NCBI GenBank assembly: GCA_965232015.1
Contig: OZ246946.1
Location: 806,001 to 870,000 of the forward strand
Length of the DNA stretch: 64,000 bases
Direction: 5' to 3'
Source: JAJEAO01 sp963667635
Lineage (GTDB): Bacteria > Acidobacteriota > Vicinamibacteria > Marinacidobacterales > Marinacidobacteraceae
Below, piece after piece: positions 43,645 through 52,097 of this stretch (positions within the stretch are counted from its first letter, which is position 1; every line of letters begins with the position of its first letter). The notes below the pieces were generated by a model. That model was given only the letters and a program-made list of their open reading frames with translations, had not been told where the DNA came from and made no database searches. The position numbers and the translations under genes were made by a program.

Positions 43645-44897
43645 TTGCGCCTCTGGCCTTGGTCCTGACGGTGGCCGGACCGCAAGCTCTTGGCGGGGAG
43701 CCTCCAATCGAGTCCGAGCGTGTGGTGGCGATTCGGGATGTCCGTATTCTCCCGGTCGCGACACCCCCGATTGAGAGGGGCGTCGTGCTAATTCGCGGCG
43801 ATCGCATCGCGGGCGTAGGTGCTGACGTCACGCCCCCCCCGGACGCTCACGTGATCAACGGGGCCGGGCTCACGGCAGTTCCGGGGTTCTTTGACACCTA
43901 TACCGGCATCGGCCTGATCGAGGTCGCCGGCGTCCCCGCCTCCAACGACAGCCAGGAGCCGGGGGGCGTGAGCCCGCAACTCCGGGCGGCAGATGCTTAC
44001 TTTCTGGACTCGGAACTCATTCCGGTCGTCCGGAGCGCCGGAACGCTGATCGTGCTATCGGTTCCGGGGGATCGGAATGTCGTTGCGGGCCAGAGCGCGC
44101 TGATGCGCACTGCCGGGACGACGGTCGAAGCGGCGGCAGTGAAGGAGGTGGCGGCCGTTCATGCCAATCTCGGCGAGGCCTCGAAAGGTAGCGGCTTCCG
44201 CACCCGTATGGGAGCGGTCGCCGCCCTGCGGCACATTCTCCAGCAGGCGAGGCGCCACGCGGCGCGGGATGGCGCGCCCGCGGATCGCCGGCTCGACCCC
44301 GTCGTTCGGGTCCTGCGTGGTGAACTCCCCCTGGTCGTTCGCGCCCATCGGCGCGACGACATCCTGATGGCTTTGCGTTTGTCAGAGGAGTTCGGCTTCC
44401 GCCTGGTCCTGGCCGGGGGAGCGGACGCGCCGCTTGTTTCCGAGGAGCTGGCCGCCCGCGGCATACCGGTTCTGGTGCAGCCCGACCTGCAGCCCAGCAC
44501 CATGGAAACGGCCGGTGTGCGCTACGACAATGCGGCTCACCTGTTCCGTGCGGGTGTCCGGCTGGCCTTCCAGTCGAACGAAACCACCCTCTCCCGTCAG
44601 CTGGTACCGAACATCGGCTTGACAGTGGCCTACGGCCTGCCGTACGACGAGGCGCTCAAGGCGCTGACGCTCTACCCCGCACAGATCTTCGGAGTTGACG
44701 ACATGCTCGGGAGTCTGGAAGTCGGCAAGGAAGCGACGTTTTTTCTCAGCCGTGGCGACCCCCTGCAGGTGCGCACGCCCGTAGTCTCCGTTTACGTGAA
44801 GGGTCGCCACTACGAGCCGCGAAGCTACCAGACTCGCCTGTGCGAGACCTTCATTGCCCCGGTGCAGGAGTCAGTCCCATGCCTACCAACACGATAA
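43641..44897 (+). CDS. Amidohydrolase-like protein lacking HxH (probable pseudoenzyme subunit)
   Basis: 418 residues from a GTG at 43641 that overlaps the preceding stop. The fold is the same (VAIRDVRILPVATPPIERGV, then AVPGFFDTYTGIG), but HxH has become DTYTG, and the HSD of its partner is QSNE here. So the metal ligands are lost while the barrel and the composite beta domain (GSLEVGKEATFFLSRGDPL) are kept. Catalysis on its own is unlikely. A structural partner of the intact amidohydrolase upstream is the best reading. The next gene starts 19 bases before its stop. Confidence 0.82.
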   Translation: MIAPLALVLTVAGPQALGGEPPIESERVVAIRDVRILPVATPPIERGVVLIRGDRIAGVGADVTPPPDAHVINGAGLTAVPGFFDTYTGIGLIEVAGVPASNDSQEPGGVSPQLRAADAYFLDSELIPVVRSAGTLIVLSVPGDRNVVAGQSALMRTAGTTVEAAAVKEVAAVHANLGEASKGSGFRTRMGAVAALRHILQQARRHAARDGAPADRRLDPVVRVLRGELPLVVRAHRRDDILMALRLSEEFGFRLVLAGGADAPLVSEELAARGIPVLVQPDLQPSTMETAGVRYDNAAHLFRAGVRLAFQSNETTLSRQLVPNIGLTVAYGLPYDEALKALTLYPAQIFGVDDMLGSLEVGKEATFFLSRGDPLQVRTPVVSVYVKGRHYEPRSYQTRLCETFIAPVQESVPCLPTR

Positions 44898-46135
44898 ACC
44901 GTCGTTCCTTCATGGGAACGACAATGGGAGCGGCTGTCGGGGCGTCGGTGCCGGCACTTGGAGAGCAAGGCCTGCTTTCGTCGCCGGAGCGGATCGATTC
45001 GTCTGAGTACATCACGCTGGGACGGACCGGCTTCAAGGTGTCCAGGGTTGCGGCAGGGTTGAGCTTGGATGCGGAGGCTCTGATCGCGTCGGCCGACGCC
45101 GGGATCAACTACTTCGATACGGCGGAAATCTATCTGGACGGTGAACACGCCAAGATGGTCGGCGCGGCGCTAAAGGGAAGACCGCGCAAGGACATCTTTG
45201 TCTCCGCCAAGTTTCAGCCAGGACTCCAGAATGATTTGACGGCTACTGCCGAAGACGTGATCCGTCGCTTCCACATGTTTCTGGACTGGCTGCGCACGGA
45301 TTACATCGACTGCATGCTCATCCATAACGTGCAGCGTCCCGAAGCGTTGACGAACCCGGCATGGCTGGAGGCTTACCGGCGTCTCAAGGCCCAGGGTCGA
45401 GTCGGCTTCCTGGGAGCGTCGACACACGATCCCAAGCTGCACGAGATTCTCGCGCGGGCCATCGAAACGAACCTCTACGACCTGCTCCTTGTGGCCTACA
45501 ACCCGACGAGCGAGGGCGATCTCTACGGCTCTGCGGGTTGGCTTCGTCTGCCAAAGCTGCTCGAGGAGGCGAAGGCCAAGGGCATCGCGGTCTCCACGAT
45601 GAAGATCATGATCGGTGCCGTGGCTGCGGGCGCCGTGTCGGGTCTCGGCCCCGACGCGGTGGACCCGAACGACATCGTGGCGCGCGGAAAGTATCTCGGG
45701 GCCCGCGTAGCGGCAAGCCGCTGGGTCCTCAGCAACCCGAATGTCGACGTAGTGCAGTACACAATGACGGGACCGGGGACGATTGCCGCGGCCGTCGAGG
45801 CGGGTACGACGCCGTTTGTCGAAGGTGACGCAGAGTTGGCGCGGGTGTACCACCAGTTCGCATCCGGAATCGGTTGTCCGATTCCGTGTTCGGCACCGTG
45901 TCGGGCGGCGTGTCCGGCCGATGTCGCGATCGCCGACGTGTTGCGGTACGGCATGTATTACGACCATCACGGCCTGCACCAACACGCGAGGCTCGAGTAC
46001 GCCTCACTTCCGGTAGAGAGTCGGGCCGACATCTGCCTGACCTGCGAGAGCCAAGCGTGTCTCGATGCGTGTCCGGATGGGGTGCCGGTGAGCGCTCTGA
46101 CCCGAAGGGCCCACACGCAGCTCTCGCTCGACTAG
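44879..46135 (+). CDS. Tat-exported aldo/keto reductase with C-terminal Fe-S cysteine motifs
   Basis: 418 residues from the ATG at 44879 with CAGGAG eight bases upstream. INRRSFMGTTMGAAVGA is a twin-arginine signal. The AKR barrel has GRTGFKVSRVAAG, INYFDTAEIY with the catalytic Asp/Tyr, and IDCMLIHNVQRPE. The C-terminal 90 residues carry two cysteine groups: CPIPCSAPCRAACP and CLTCESQACLDACP, the second in the CxxCxxxxCxxxCP pattern of a 4Fe-4S site. An iron-sulfur cofactor loaded before export would explain the use of Tat. It would reduce a carbonyl compound in the periplasm. Confidence 0.85.
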   Translation: MPTNTINRRSFMGTTMGAAVGASVPALGEQGLLSSPERIDSSEYITLGRTGFKVSRVAAGLSLDAEALIASADAGINYFDTAEIYLDGEHAKMVGAALKGRPRKDIFVSAKFQPGLQNDLTATAEDVIRRFHMFLDWLRTDYIDCMLIHNVQRPEALTNPAWLEAYRRLKAQGRVGFLGASTHDPKLHEILARAIETNLYDLLLVAYNPTSEGDLYGSAGWLRLPKLLEEAKAKGIAVSTMKIMIGAVAAGAVSGLGPDAVDPNDIVARGKYLGARVAASRWVLSNPNVDVVQYTMTGPGTIAAAVEAGTTPFVEGDAELARVYHQFASGIGCPIPCSAPCRAACPADVAIADVLRYGMYYDHHGLHQHARLEYASLPVESRADICLTCESQACLDACPDGVPVSALTRRAHTQLSLD

Positions 46136-46144
46136 GGCTCTCCA

Positions 46145-47335
46145 GTGGCGTCCCGCGCGGAAGAGATGATTCGCACGATCGCGGGCATCTTCAACCGCAA
46201 CTTCGTCCTCTTGAGCGCCTATGGAATGCTCGCGCTGGCGTTGTCCCTGATGCTGGTGACGAATCTTCCCCTCTATCTGGAGGAGGCAGGCTGGGATCCG
46301 AGAGCGATTGGAACGATTCTTGGCTCGTATTTCCTGACCAGCCTGGTAGTTCGGCCCTTCGTGGGTCGCGAGGCGGACCGTCGAGGCCGCAAAGTGATCA
46401 TGGTGGCTGGAGGCATTCTGCTGCTGGCGCCGCTGCCTCTCTATCTCATGGCGGACAGTTCGGCAATCATCCTGATCGCGCGAGTCGTGCAGGGGATCGG
46501 TTGGGCGATGGCTACAACGGCTGCCGCGGCCCTCGCGTCGGAAGTCGTTCCGCAGGACCGGGTCGGGATGGGGTTGGGGATTTTCGGCGTACTGAATGGA
46601 TTGGGTTTCACCTTCGGTCCGGCTCTGGGGTCGTGGTTGCTGAGCGCGTTTGGCGGAGAGGGTCTGCTTCTTGGCGCGGCGGGGTTGGCCGGGGGCGTGG
46701 TCGTGTGCGGCCTTCTGTTGTCGGCTCCGAGCCCCCGTGCGCCGGTAGCGATCCGATGGAGGGATGCTCCACGGTTCGTCGCTCCCCTGGCTCGACCACT
46801 GGCGGCAACCCTCTTCATCTGTTTCGGATATGGAGCGGTTCAGACCTTTCTGCCGCTCTACGCCAGAGCGTCCGATGTCACGAATCCGGGCCTGTTCTTC
46901 ACGGTGTTCTCCATTCTGAGCTTTGGAAGTCGGCCGGTGATGGGCCGCGTTTCCGATGTATGGGGACGTGTCCGGACGGCATGGCTATTGATTGTGATTA
47001 TCGCCAGCACGTTCGGCGTGCTCGCGTATTCGGCGTCGTTCCCGTTCCTCGTTACCGCGGGTGTGATGTACGGCGTGGGTCATGGGGCCATTTTCACCGT
47101 GCTCATGGCGCTGTTGGCAGATATGACCAAGCGCGAAGACCGGGGATTGACGTTTGGGCTGTTTGGGTCGGCCATCGATCTCGGGATCACGAGCGGGACA
47201 TTCGCCCTCGGATTGGCAACGGGAGTGATCGGATACTCTGGAGACTTCATGTTGGCGGCCGTGCTCGCCCTCGTCGCCATTCCCCTGCTCTATGGAACCG
47301 GCCCGGCCGGCCGCTCTGGTTCGGCAACGGTGTGA
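46145..47335 (+). CDS. MFS transporter
   Basis: 396 residues from a GTG at 46145, nine bases past the reductase stop; an ATG at 46169 would shorten it. Twelve hydrophobic segments and the MFS loop motif GREADRRGRKVIM between helices 2 and 3. The 4-base overlap with the SDR gene marks one transcription unit. It is probably the inner-membrane carrier for the compound processed by the operon. Confidence 0.88.
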   Translation: MASRAEEMIRTIAGIFNRNFVLLSAYGMLALALSLMLVTNLPLYLEEAGWDPRAIGTILGSYFLTSLVVRPFVGREADRRGRKVIMVAGGILLLAPLPLYLMADSSAIILIARVVQGIGWAMATTAAAALASEVVPQDRVGMGLGIFGVLNGLGFTFGPALGSWLLSAFGGEGLLLGAAGLAGGVVVCGLLLSAPSPRAPVAIRWRDAPRFVAPLARPLAATLFICFGYGAVQTFLPLYARASDVTNPGLFFTVFSILSFGSRPVMGRVSDVWGRVRTAWLLIVIIASTFGVLAYSASFPFLVTAGVMYGVGHGAIFTVLMALLADMTKREDRGLTFGLFGSAIDLGITSGTFALGLATGVIGYSGDFMLAAVLALVAIPLLYGTGPAGRSGSATV

Positions 47336-48075
47336 ATCGGAGCGGCCGGCTGTCAGGAATGACAGCAGTGATTACCGGGGCGAGTCGGGGGATCGGGAAG
47401 GCTCTGGCTCGAGTGGCGCGGCGGGAGGGAATGAAGCTGGCCTTGTCCGCAAGAGGCGGGGATGCCTTGGAGGTCTTGGCTCGAGAGCTGGACGCGACGG
47501 GCCAGGAGGTCATCGCGGTGCCGGGAGATGTCGGTGATCGCACGGACTGCAAGCGGCTGATCGAAAAGGCGGAGCGTCATCTAGGTCAGCTTGACGTTCT
47601 CATGAACAACGCGGGCCTGGCCATTGGCGGGAAGATCGCGGACACCAACCCGGATGACGTGGACCTGATGATACGGACGAATTTCCTCGGTTCGTACTAT
47701 TGCACCAGATTCGCGCTACCGGGCATGATCAATCGCAGGAGTGGCCACATCGTCATGATGGATTCCGTGGCTGGGTACCGCTATTCCCCGGGTGGTTCGA
47801 TCTACTCCGCGACGAAATTTGCGATGCGCGCCCTCGCTGAAGCACTACGGTCGGAGGTGCAGGAATTCGGAATCAAAGTCACGGCGGTTTATCCAGGCAT
47901 GACGTTGACGACATACTTCGATCCGAGCAATCCGGACGCACTGAAGCCGCCCATCCGAATTGAAGAAATGCTCACCGCGGACGATGTGGCGGAGGCGACC
48001 CTCGCAACGATCGGGCTCCCGGCGCGTGTCTCAGTGAACACGGTCGTGCTCAGGCCGACGGCGCAGGAGACGTGA
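47332..48075 (+). CDS. Short-chain dehydrogenase/reductase
   Basis: 247 residues from a GTG at 47332 overlapping the MFS stop; starting there gives RLSGMTAVITGASRGIGKALA, the usual SDR opening, whereas the ATG at 47359 would start inside strand 1. TGASRGIG is the NAD(P) motif. NNAG, Ser in MMDSVAGY and YSATK complete the SDR site. It ends the operon and would oxidise or reduce an alcohol/carbonyl pair in the cytoplasm. Confidence 0.88.
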   Translation: MNRSGRLSGMTAVITGASRGIGKALARVARREGMKLALSARGGDALEVLARELDATGQEVIAVPGDVGDRTDCKRLIEKAERHLGQLDVLMNNAGLAIGGKIADTNPDDVDLMIRTNFLGSYYCTRFALPGMINRRSGHIVMMDSVAGYRYSPGGSIYSATKFAMRALAEALRSEVQEFGIKVTAVYPGMTLTTYFDPSNPDALKPPIRIEEMLTADDVAEATLATIGLPARVSVNTVVLRPTAQET

Positions 48076-48361
48076 GGGTCATGGCGAGGGGAGCGGACCG
48101 GCAAGTTGCGCTGACAGGGACGCTACCCCCAGAGTTGGCAGGAGCGCGAGCGCCACGCCACACCCGTTCTCGTCGGCTGTGCGACGCGGGGGTTCATAAC
48201 CGGGGGCCGCGGTCTCGGTACGGAGTGCCGTGAGGTTCGCCCTGCCCCCCGGATCCGGGGCTTAGGACCCGACTTCGCGTGGAACGAGAATCGACACGAG
48301 GCGTTGGAGGCGACGAACTGATGTGGTACGTGCGGGACCCGGAGGGGTGCGCCGCTCGGGA

Positions 48362-49660
48362 TCACCCGAACAGATCCCGCAGTGTCCCGCTCCAGCCCCA
48401 CAGCAGGATCACCACGATGGCCGCGGGAATGACCCGCCGGATCCAGAACAACCAGAGGCCGCCAAGCGGTTTCGAAGCGCCGCGGTTCGCCTCCGCGAGG
48501 GCCCGGCCCCGGGAAACGAAGAATCCCAAGCCGATCAGAGTGAGTGCGGAGCCGAGGGGCTGTAACGTAGAACCCCAGATGAGATCGCTCCATGCCAGAT
48601 AGTCGGAACTCGCCATAGACGGCAGGGCTAGTGGAATCTGCACCGCGACGGCTGTCGCGATGACTGTCTGCCGACTCCAGCCGGTCCAGTACATCCCCGC
48701 GTTCACGATCACCTCGAGGGCCGCGAGGGCCGAAAGGAAACCCGCCAGGAAGAGGGAGAGGAAAAACACAGGCGCGAAGAACTCTCCACCGGGCATGGCG
48801 GCGAAGGTCCGGGGCAGAGTGAAGAAGACGAGCGGTGGTCCGGAGGCGGGTTCGATGCCGAGCGCGAAGGCGGCCGGGAGCACTGCCAGTCCGCCCAGGA
48901 TCGCAGCTCCCGAGTCGCCGAGAATGGTCGCGCCCGCGAGGCGGCGAAGGTTGGCGCTCGAGGGTAGGTAGCTGCCGTAGGCGAGAAAGAAAGTTCCGCC
49001 CAGCGCGAGGCTGAAGAACGCCTGTCCCTGTGCTGCCAGAAAGGTCTCTGCACTGACCTGGTCGAGATTGGGCCAGAGCAGGTAGCGGAGTCCCTCGGAG
49101 GCTCCGGGGAGCGTTACGGATCGGATCATGACAATCACGAGTCCGACGGCTATGAGCGGCATCGTGATCCGCGAAATGCGCTCGATGCCCCGCTGCACCC
49201 CCAATGCCGCCACCAGCCCCATCGCTCCCAAGACGAGGACCGTCAGGCTGACGTTGAGTACCGTGATGCCGCCGAAGTTCGCGGAGTAGAACGCCTCTGG
49301 CTCTGTGACGATGCCTCCGAACGCGGCATAGAAGAGCACCTGGGCCACGACGACCGTGTAGTACGACGTGGCCATGAAGACCGTCAGGAAGAGGAGGCCA
49401 CCTACGAACCGGCCGCCGGGCATCCCGACCTTGGTAAAGGCGCCGGCCGGCCCTTCGCGGGTCAGCCTGCCGAGACTCCATTCGGCGATCAGCGCCGGAG
49501 CCCCGAGCGCGAGAACGAAGACGAGATAGACCGCGACGAACGCCCCGCCGCCATACTGGCCGGCCATGTAGGGGAAGCGCCAGATGTTGGCGAGACCCAC
49601 CGCCACGCCGATCAGCGCCATGGCGGTCCCGAACCGGGTCCCGAAACGCTCGCTCGTCAT
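48362..49660 (-). CDS. Sodium-dependent neurotransmitter-symporter-family transporter
   Basis: 432 residues, about 11-12 membrane helices. The NSS opening ERFGTRFGTAMALIGVAVGLANIWRFPYMAGQYGGGAF is the sodium-binding helix 1 with its unwound region; other blocks include FFLAYGSYLP and FLSALAALEVIVNAG. Such carriers import amino acids with sodium. It is convergent with the SDR gene; the 286 bases between (48076-48361) contain no gene or repeat that I can identify. Confidence 0.92.
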   Translation of the reverse strand: MTSERFGTRFGTAMALIGVAVGLANIWRFPYMAGQYGGGAFVAVYLVFVLALGAPALIAEWSLGRLTREGPAGAFTKVGMPGGRFVGGLLFLTVFMATSYYTVVVAQVLFYAAFGGIVTEPEAFYSANFGGITVLNVSLTVLVLGAMGLVAALGVQRGIERISRITMPLIAVGLVIVMIRSVTLPGASEGLRYLLWPNLDQVSAETFLAAQGQAFFSLALGGTFFLAYGSYLPSSANLRRLAGATILGDSGAAILGGLAVLPAAFALGIEPASGPPLVFFTLPRTFAAMPGGEFFAPVFFLSLFLAGFLSALAALEVIVNAGMYWTGWSRQTVIATAVAVQIPLALPSMASSDYLAWSDLIWGSTLQPLGSALTLIGLGFFVSRGRALAEANRGASKPLGGLWLFWIRRVIPAAIVVILLWGWSGTLRDLFG

Positions 49661-49820
49661 GCCGGGTCACGTTGCCCGCGAATCATGGCGGGCGTTCAGG
49701 GCGTGGCGGGTGACGCCGGCTGATGCGTGGAGGCGAGGAGAACGAAGGCGTGCGCGATCTCCGCGGGTGTGGGCATCGTGGTCGGATTTTCGTGGCGGCG
49801 GTGTCACTGCGATTTCCGCC

Positions 49821-49916
49821 TCAGAGACGGCGGTCTCCGGCGAGTGCCCCCTTGATCTCGGCGAACCGCGTCTCGATCAGCGTCGTGAGCTCGGCGCCGA
49901 CGATTTCTCCGCACAT
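49821..49916 (-). pseudogene. Truncated copy of the small coiled-coil gene
   Basis: From ATG at 49916 the frame reads MCGEIVGAELTTLIETRF and stops after 31 residues (DRRL). It matches the first half of the 74-residue proteins at 36072 and 50156 but has lost the membrane helix. Sequence upstream, including a type A hairpin, is shared with the 36-kb copy. Confidence 0.65.
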
Positions 49917-49948
49917 GGTTCGGATGGATTTCCCGGAGAGCATTGTAA

Positions 49949-49985
49949 GACGATGGAGCACCGGTCTCCAGACCGGCACGGGGTG
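49949..49985. repeat. Type A hairpin repeat attached to the truncated small gene
   Basis: ATGGAGC head, core ACCGGTCTCCAGACCGGC at 49960-49977 and CACGGGGTGC tail. The stem base change GGTC/GACC is compensated relative to the GGAC/GTCC form. Same position relative to the small gene as at 36336. Confidence 0.8.
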
Positions 49986-50155
49986 CGTTCCGGACCGAGG
50001 GACCTGCCGTTGGGCAGAACCGTGACCGGGCGACCGGAGCGCTCCATGGGGCGCCCTCCTTCGTCTGTCGGATCAGGGTCGGGGGCTTCGGCGCGGCGCA
50101 CGATCAGGCCCCGCGGGAGCTCCGCCGGGGGGCGGATTGCGTAAGGGGCGTTCCC

Positions 50156-50473
50156 TCAGCGGATCGCGATGCCGATGGAGGCGCCGACGAGCGCGAGGAC
50201 GAGGGGGATCAGGAGAGTCCAGATCACCCTCAACTGGGCCTCGACGGCCGCCAGTCGCCCGTTGGTCTCGGCGAATCGGGTCTCGATGAGGGTGGTCAGC
50301 TTGGCGACGACGACTTCTCCAGACATGGTGCGGATCTGGTGGATCGCATTGTAAACGGTCACCGGGTCGCGCTTCCCGTCGAGGAGGCACTGGAGCAGGG
50401 CGGCGTTCGCGGGTGCGCCGGAGGGGGCGGAGTCGCTGCCGGGAGGCGTCGCTCGGGGTGAGGGAGGAGCCAT
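50156..50473 (-). CDS. Small coiled-coil protein with C-terminal membrane helix (copy 2)
   Basis: 105 residues from an ATG at 50473; the shared part starts at about 50323 (MSGEVVVAKLTTLIETRFAET). The upstream part (PSGAPANAALLQCLLDGKRD, then VYNAIHQIRT) is in frame and partly matched at the 36-kb locus, so the longer start is likely. The C-terminal helix VIWTLLIPLVLALVGASIGIAIR is nearly identical to the other copy, while heptad-rich residues differ. Membrane-anchored; role unknown. It lies head-to-tail with the truncated copy. Confidence 0.7.
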   Translation of the reverse strand: MAPPSPRATPPGSDSAPSGAPANAALLQCLLDGKRDPVTVYNAIHQIRTMSGEVVVAKLTTLIETRFAETNGRLAAVEAQLRVIWTLLIPLVLALVGASIGIAIR

Positions 50474-50639
50474 GGGGCGTCCTTCCGGGCGTGGGCCGGA
50501 CCTTGGGGCCCGCGGGGGAGGCGGACGTTGCGAGGGTCAAGGTCGGGGGCTCGGTCAGGATCTCCTGCCGAGGCGCTCCACACGGTAGCGCGGTGGGCGC
50601 GGGTGCGGGGGGGTCGCGAGTCGTCCGGCGCGTCCCCGC

Positions 50640-52049
50640 TCAGAAGTCGTCGAGATAGCGACGCTCGAGGAGGGTGGTGGGGCGAGTGGTTCGGAAGTGG
50701 ATGATGACGTCGAACCAGGAGGCCAGTGGTGGGCCGTACCAGTAGCGGTTGGGTTCGTTCGGGTCGAAGCAGCACCCGATCGTGCGGAGCGACACCGCGC
50801 CGGAGAGCCAGCTCGTGGCGGGATCGCCGCTGTCGAGATCACGGAGGTCGAGGAAGAAACGCTCGTGCGAGGCGGACGAGGCGTAGTGTTCGAACGAGTT
50901 TGCCCGGACCGGGTGGAGGTCGAACTCTCCCGCTCCGGTGTAGGTGGATCCGTCCTGTCCGATTGCCGTGAATCGGCCGGTCTCGTGGGAGAAGGCGAGG
51001 ACCACCATGTCGTCACCGAATCGCTGCCGGAGGTAGAACCCCTGCGCGCCCGGCTGGGTGGAGACGTGGTAGTTGTGCGCCCAGACGACGAGTCGGCTCT
51101 GCGGGCCGAGCTGATCCGCAATCCAGATGGTGTTCTCCGCCATGGACTCGTCGCGGCCCTGCTCGCCGGTGGCGCTCAGGTGGAACTGGATGGCCACCCG
51201 AAGGTTCTGGACGACCAAATCGAAGTCTTCGCGGCTGCTCGCCGCGACGTACTGCGCCTCGTTCTCGACGAGCAGAAGGCGAACCGCGTCGAGGTCCCGG
51301 CCGCACTCGGTTCGGTAGGAGTCGTTCTGGTCGTCGTAGCGGGTGGAAGGAAACCGACCGGTGTGGTCGTTCGCGACCCGGTTCAGGCAGTGGGTGAGTG
51401 TCGCCACTTCGGACTCCTGGTCGGGGTCCACGGCGCCGAAGTACTCGCGGACGTTGTGGAGCGCCATCCCGGGATACTGCATGTCGGAACCGTGGAAGCC
51501 GACATCCCCACCGGCCTCGTTGTGCTCGCGCATCCACTCGATCATCTCGAGGACCGCTTCGGTGCGCCAGGTCCAGAAGTAGAGGGCAGCGAGGAACGTG
51601 TGCGGGTCCCCCTCGCCGGTCCGGACGTAGCGGTCGAGGCGGCGGGCTTCCGGCCACGTGGCTTCGATCACGAAGGCGTCGAAGTCCATCTCCTCGACGA
51701 GGAACCGGAGCACGCGCGCCTTCATCTCGAAGAAGTCGCGGGTTCCATGGGTGTTTTCCCCCAGCGAGACGATGCGGGCATCGCCGACCAGGTCACGCAG
51801 GAACTCGAGATCGTCGTGAGGCAGTTCGAGGTGCGAGCCCTCGAACGGGACGGCGTTCGACTCAATCCACCTCGCGGCAGCCTCGGGCACCTCGGGCAAG
51901 GGCTCCGCCGCCGGAGTCGTGGCGGGCTCCTCGGGACGGAATGTCTCCGGCGTCAGCCGCACGCTCGAAGGCGCGCCGCTCTCGTCGCAGGCGGGGAGGA
52001 GCAGGAGGAGGACGAGACCGAGGGCGCAGCGCCGCTCAGGTCGAGTCAA
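50640..52049 (-). CDS. Erythromycin-esterase-family lipoprotein
   Basis: 469 residues from a TTG at 52049. Signal with lipobox LLPAC (Cys about residue 21). The family core begins at about residue 85: IVSLGENTHGTRDFFEMKARVLRFLVEEM with the catalytic His and Glu, followed by FVIEATWPEARRLDRYV and GRDESMAENTIWIADQ, then LVVWAHNYHVS. Ere-type esterases hydrolyse macrolides, but many family members are not resistance enzymes and hydrolyse other esters. Anchored outside the cytoplasm. Confidence 0.85.
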   Translation of the reverse strand: MTRPERRCALGLVLLLLLPACDESGAPSSVRLTPETFRPEEPATTPAAEPLPEVPEAAARWIESNAVPFEGSHLELPHDDLEFLRDLVGDARIVSLGENTHGTRDFFEMKARVLRFLVEEMDFDAFVIEATWPEARRLDRYVRTGEGDPHTFLAALYFWTWRTEAVLEMIEWMREHNEAGGDVGFHGSDMQYPGMALHNVREYFGAVDPDQESEVATLTHCLNRVANDHTGRFPSTRYDDQNDSYRTECGRDLDAVRLLLVENEAQYVAASSREDFDLVVQNLRVAIQFHLSATGEQGRDESMAENTIWIADQLGPQSRLVVWAHNYHVSTQPGAQGFYLRQRFGDDMVVLAFSHETGRFTAIGQDGSTYTGAGEFDLHPVRANSFEHYASSASHERFFLDLRDLDSGDPATSWLSGAVSLRTIGCCFDPNEPNRYWYGPPLASWFDVIIHFRTTRPTTLLERRYLDDF

Positions 52050-52097
52050 ACGGTTTCGGGGGGGGGCATCCGGTGCGAACTCCTGGTGGAGGGCAGG

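Noticed and set aside
45874..47331. Long plus-strand frame covering the MFS gene and joining the SDR
   Set aside because: Only the last 247 codons have SDR sequence; the rest is out-of-frame MFS.
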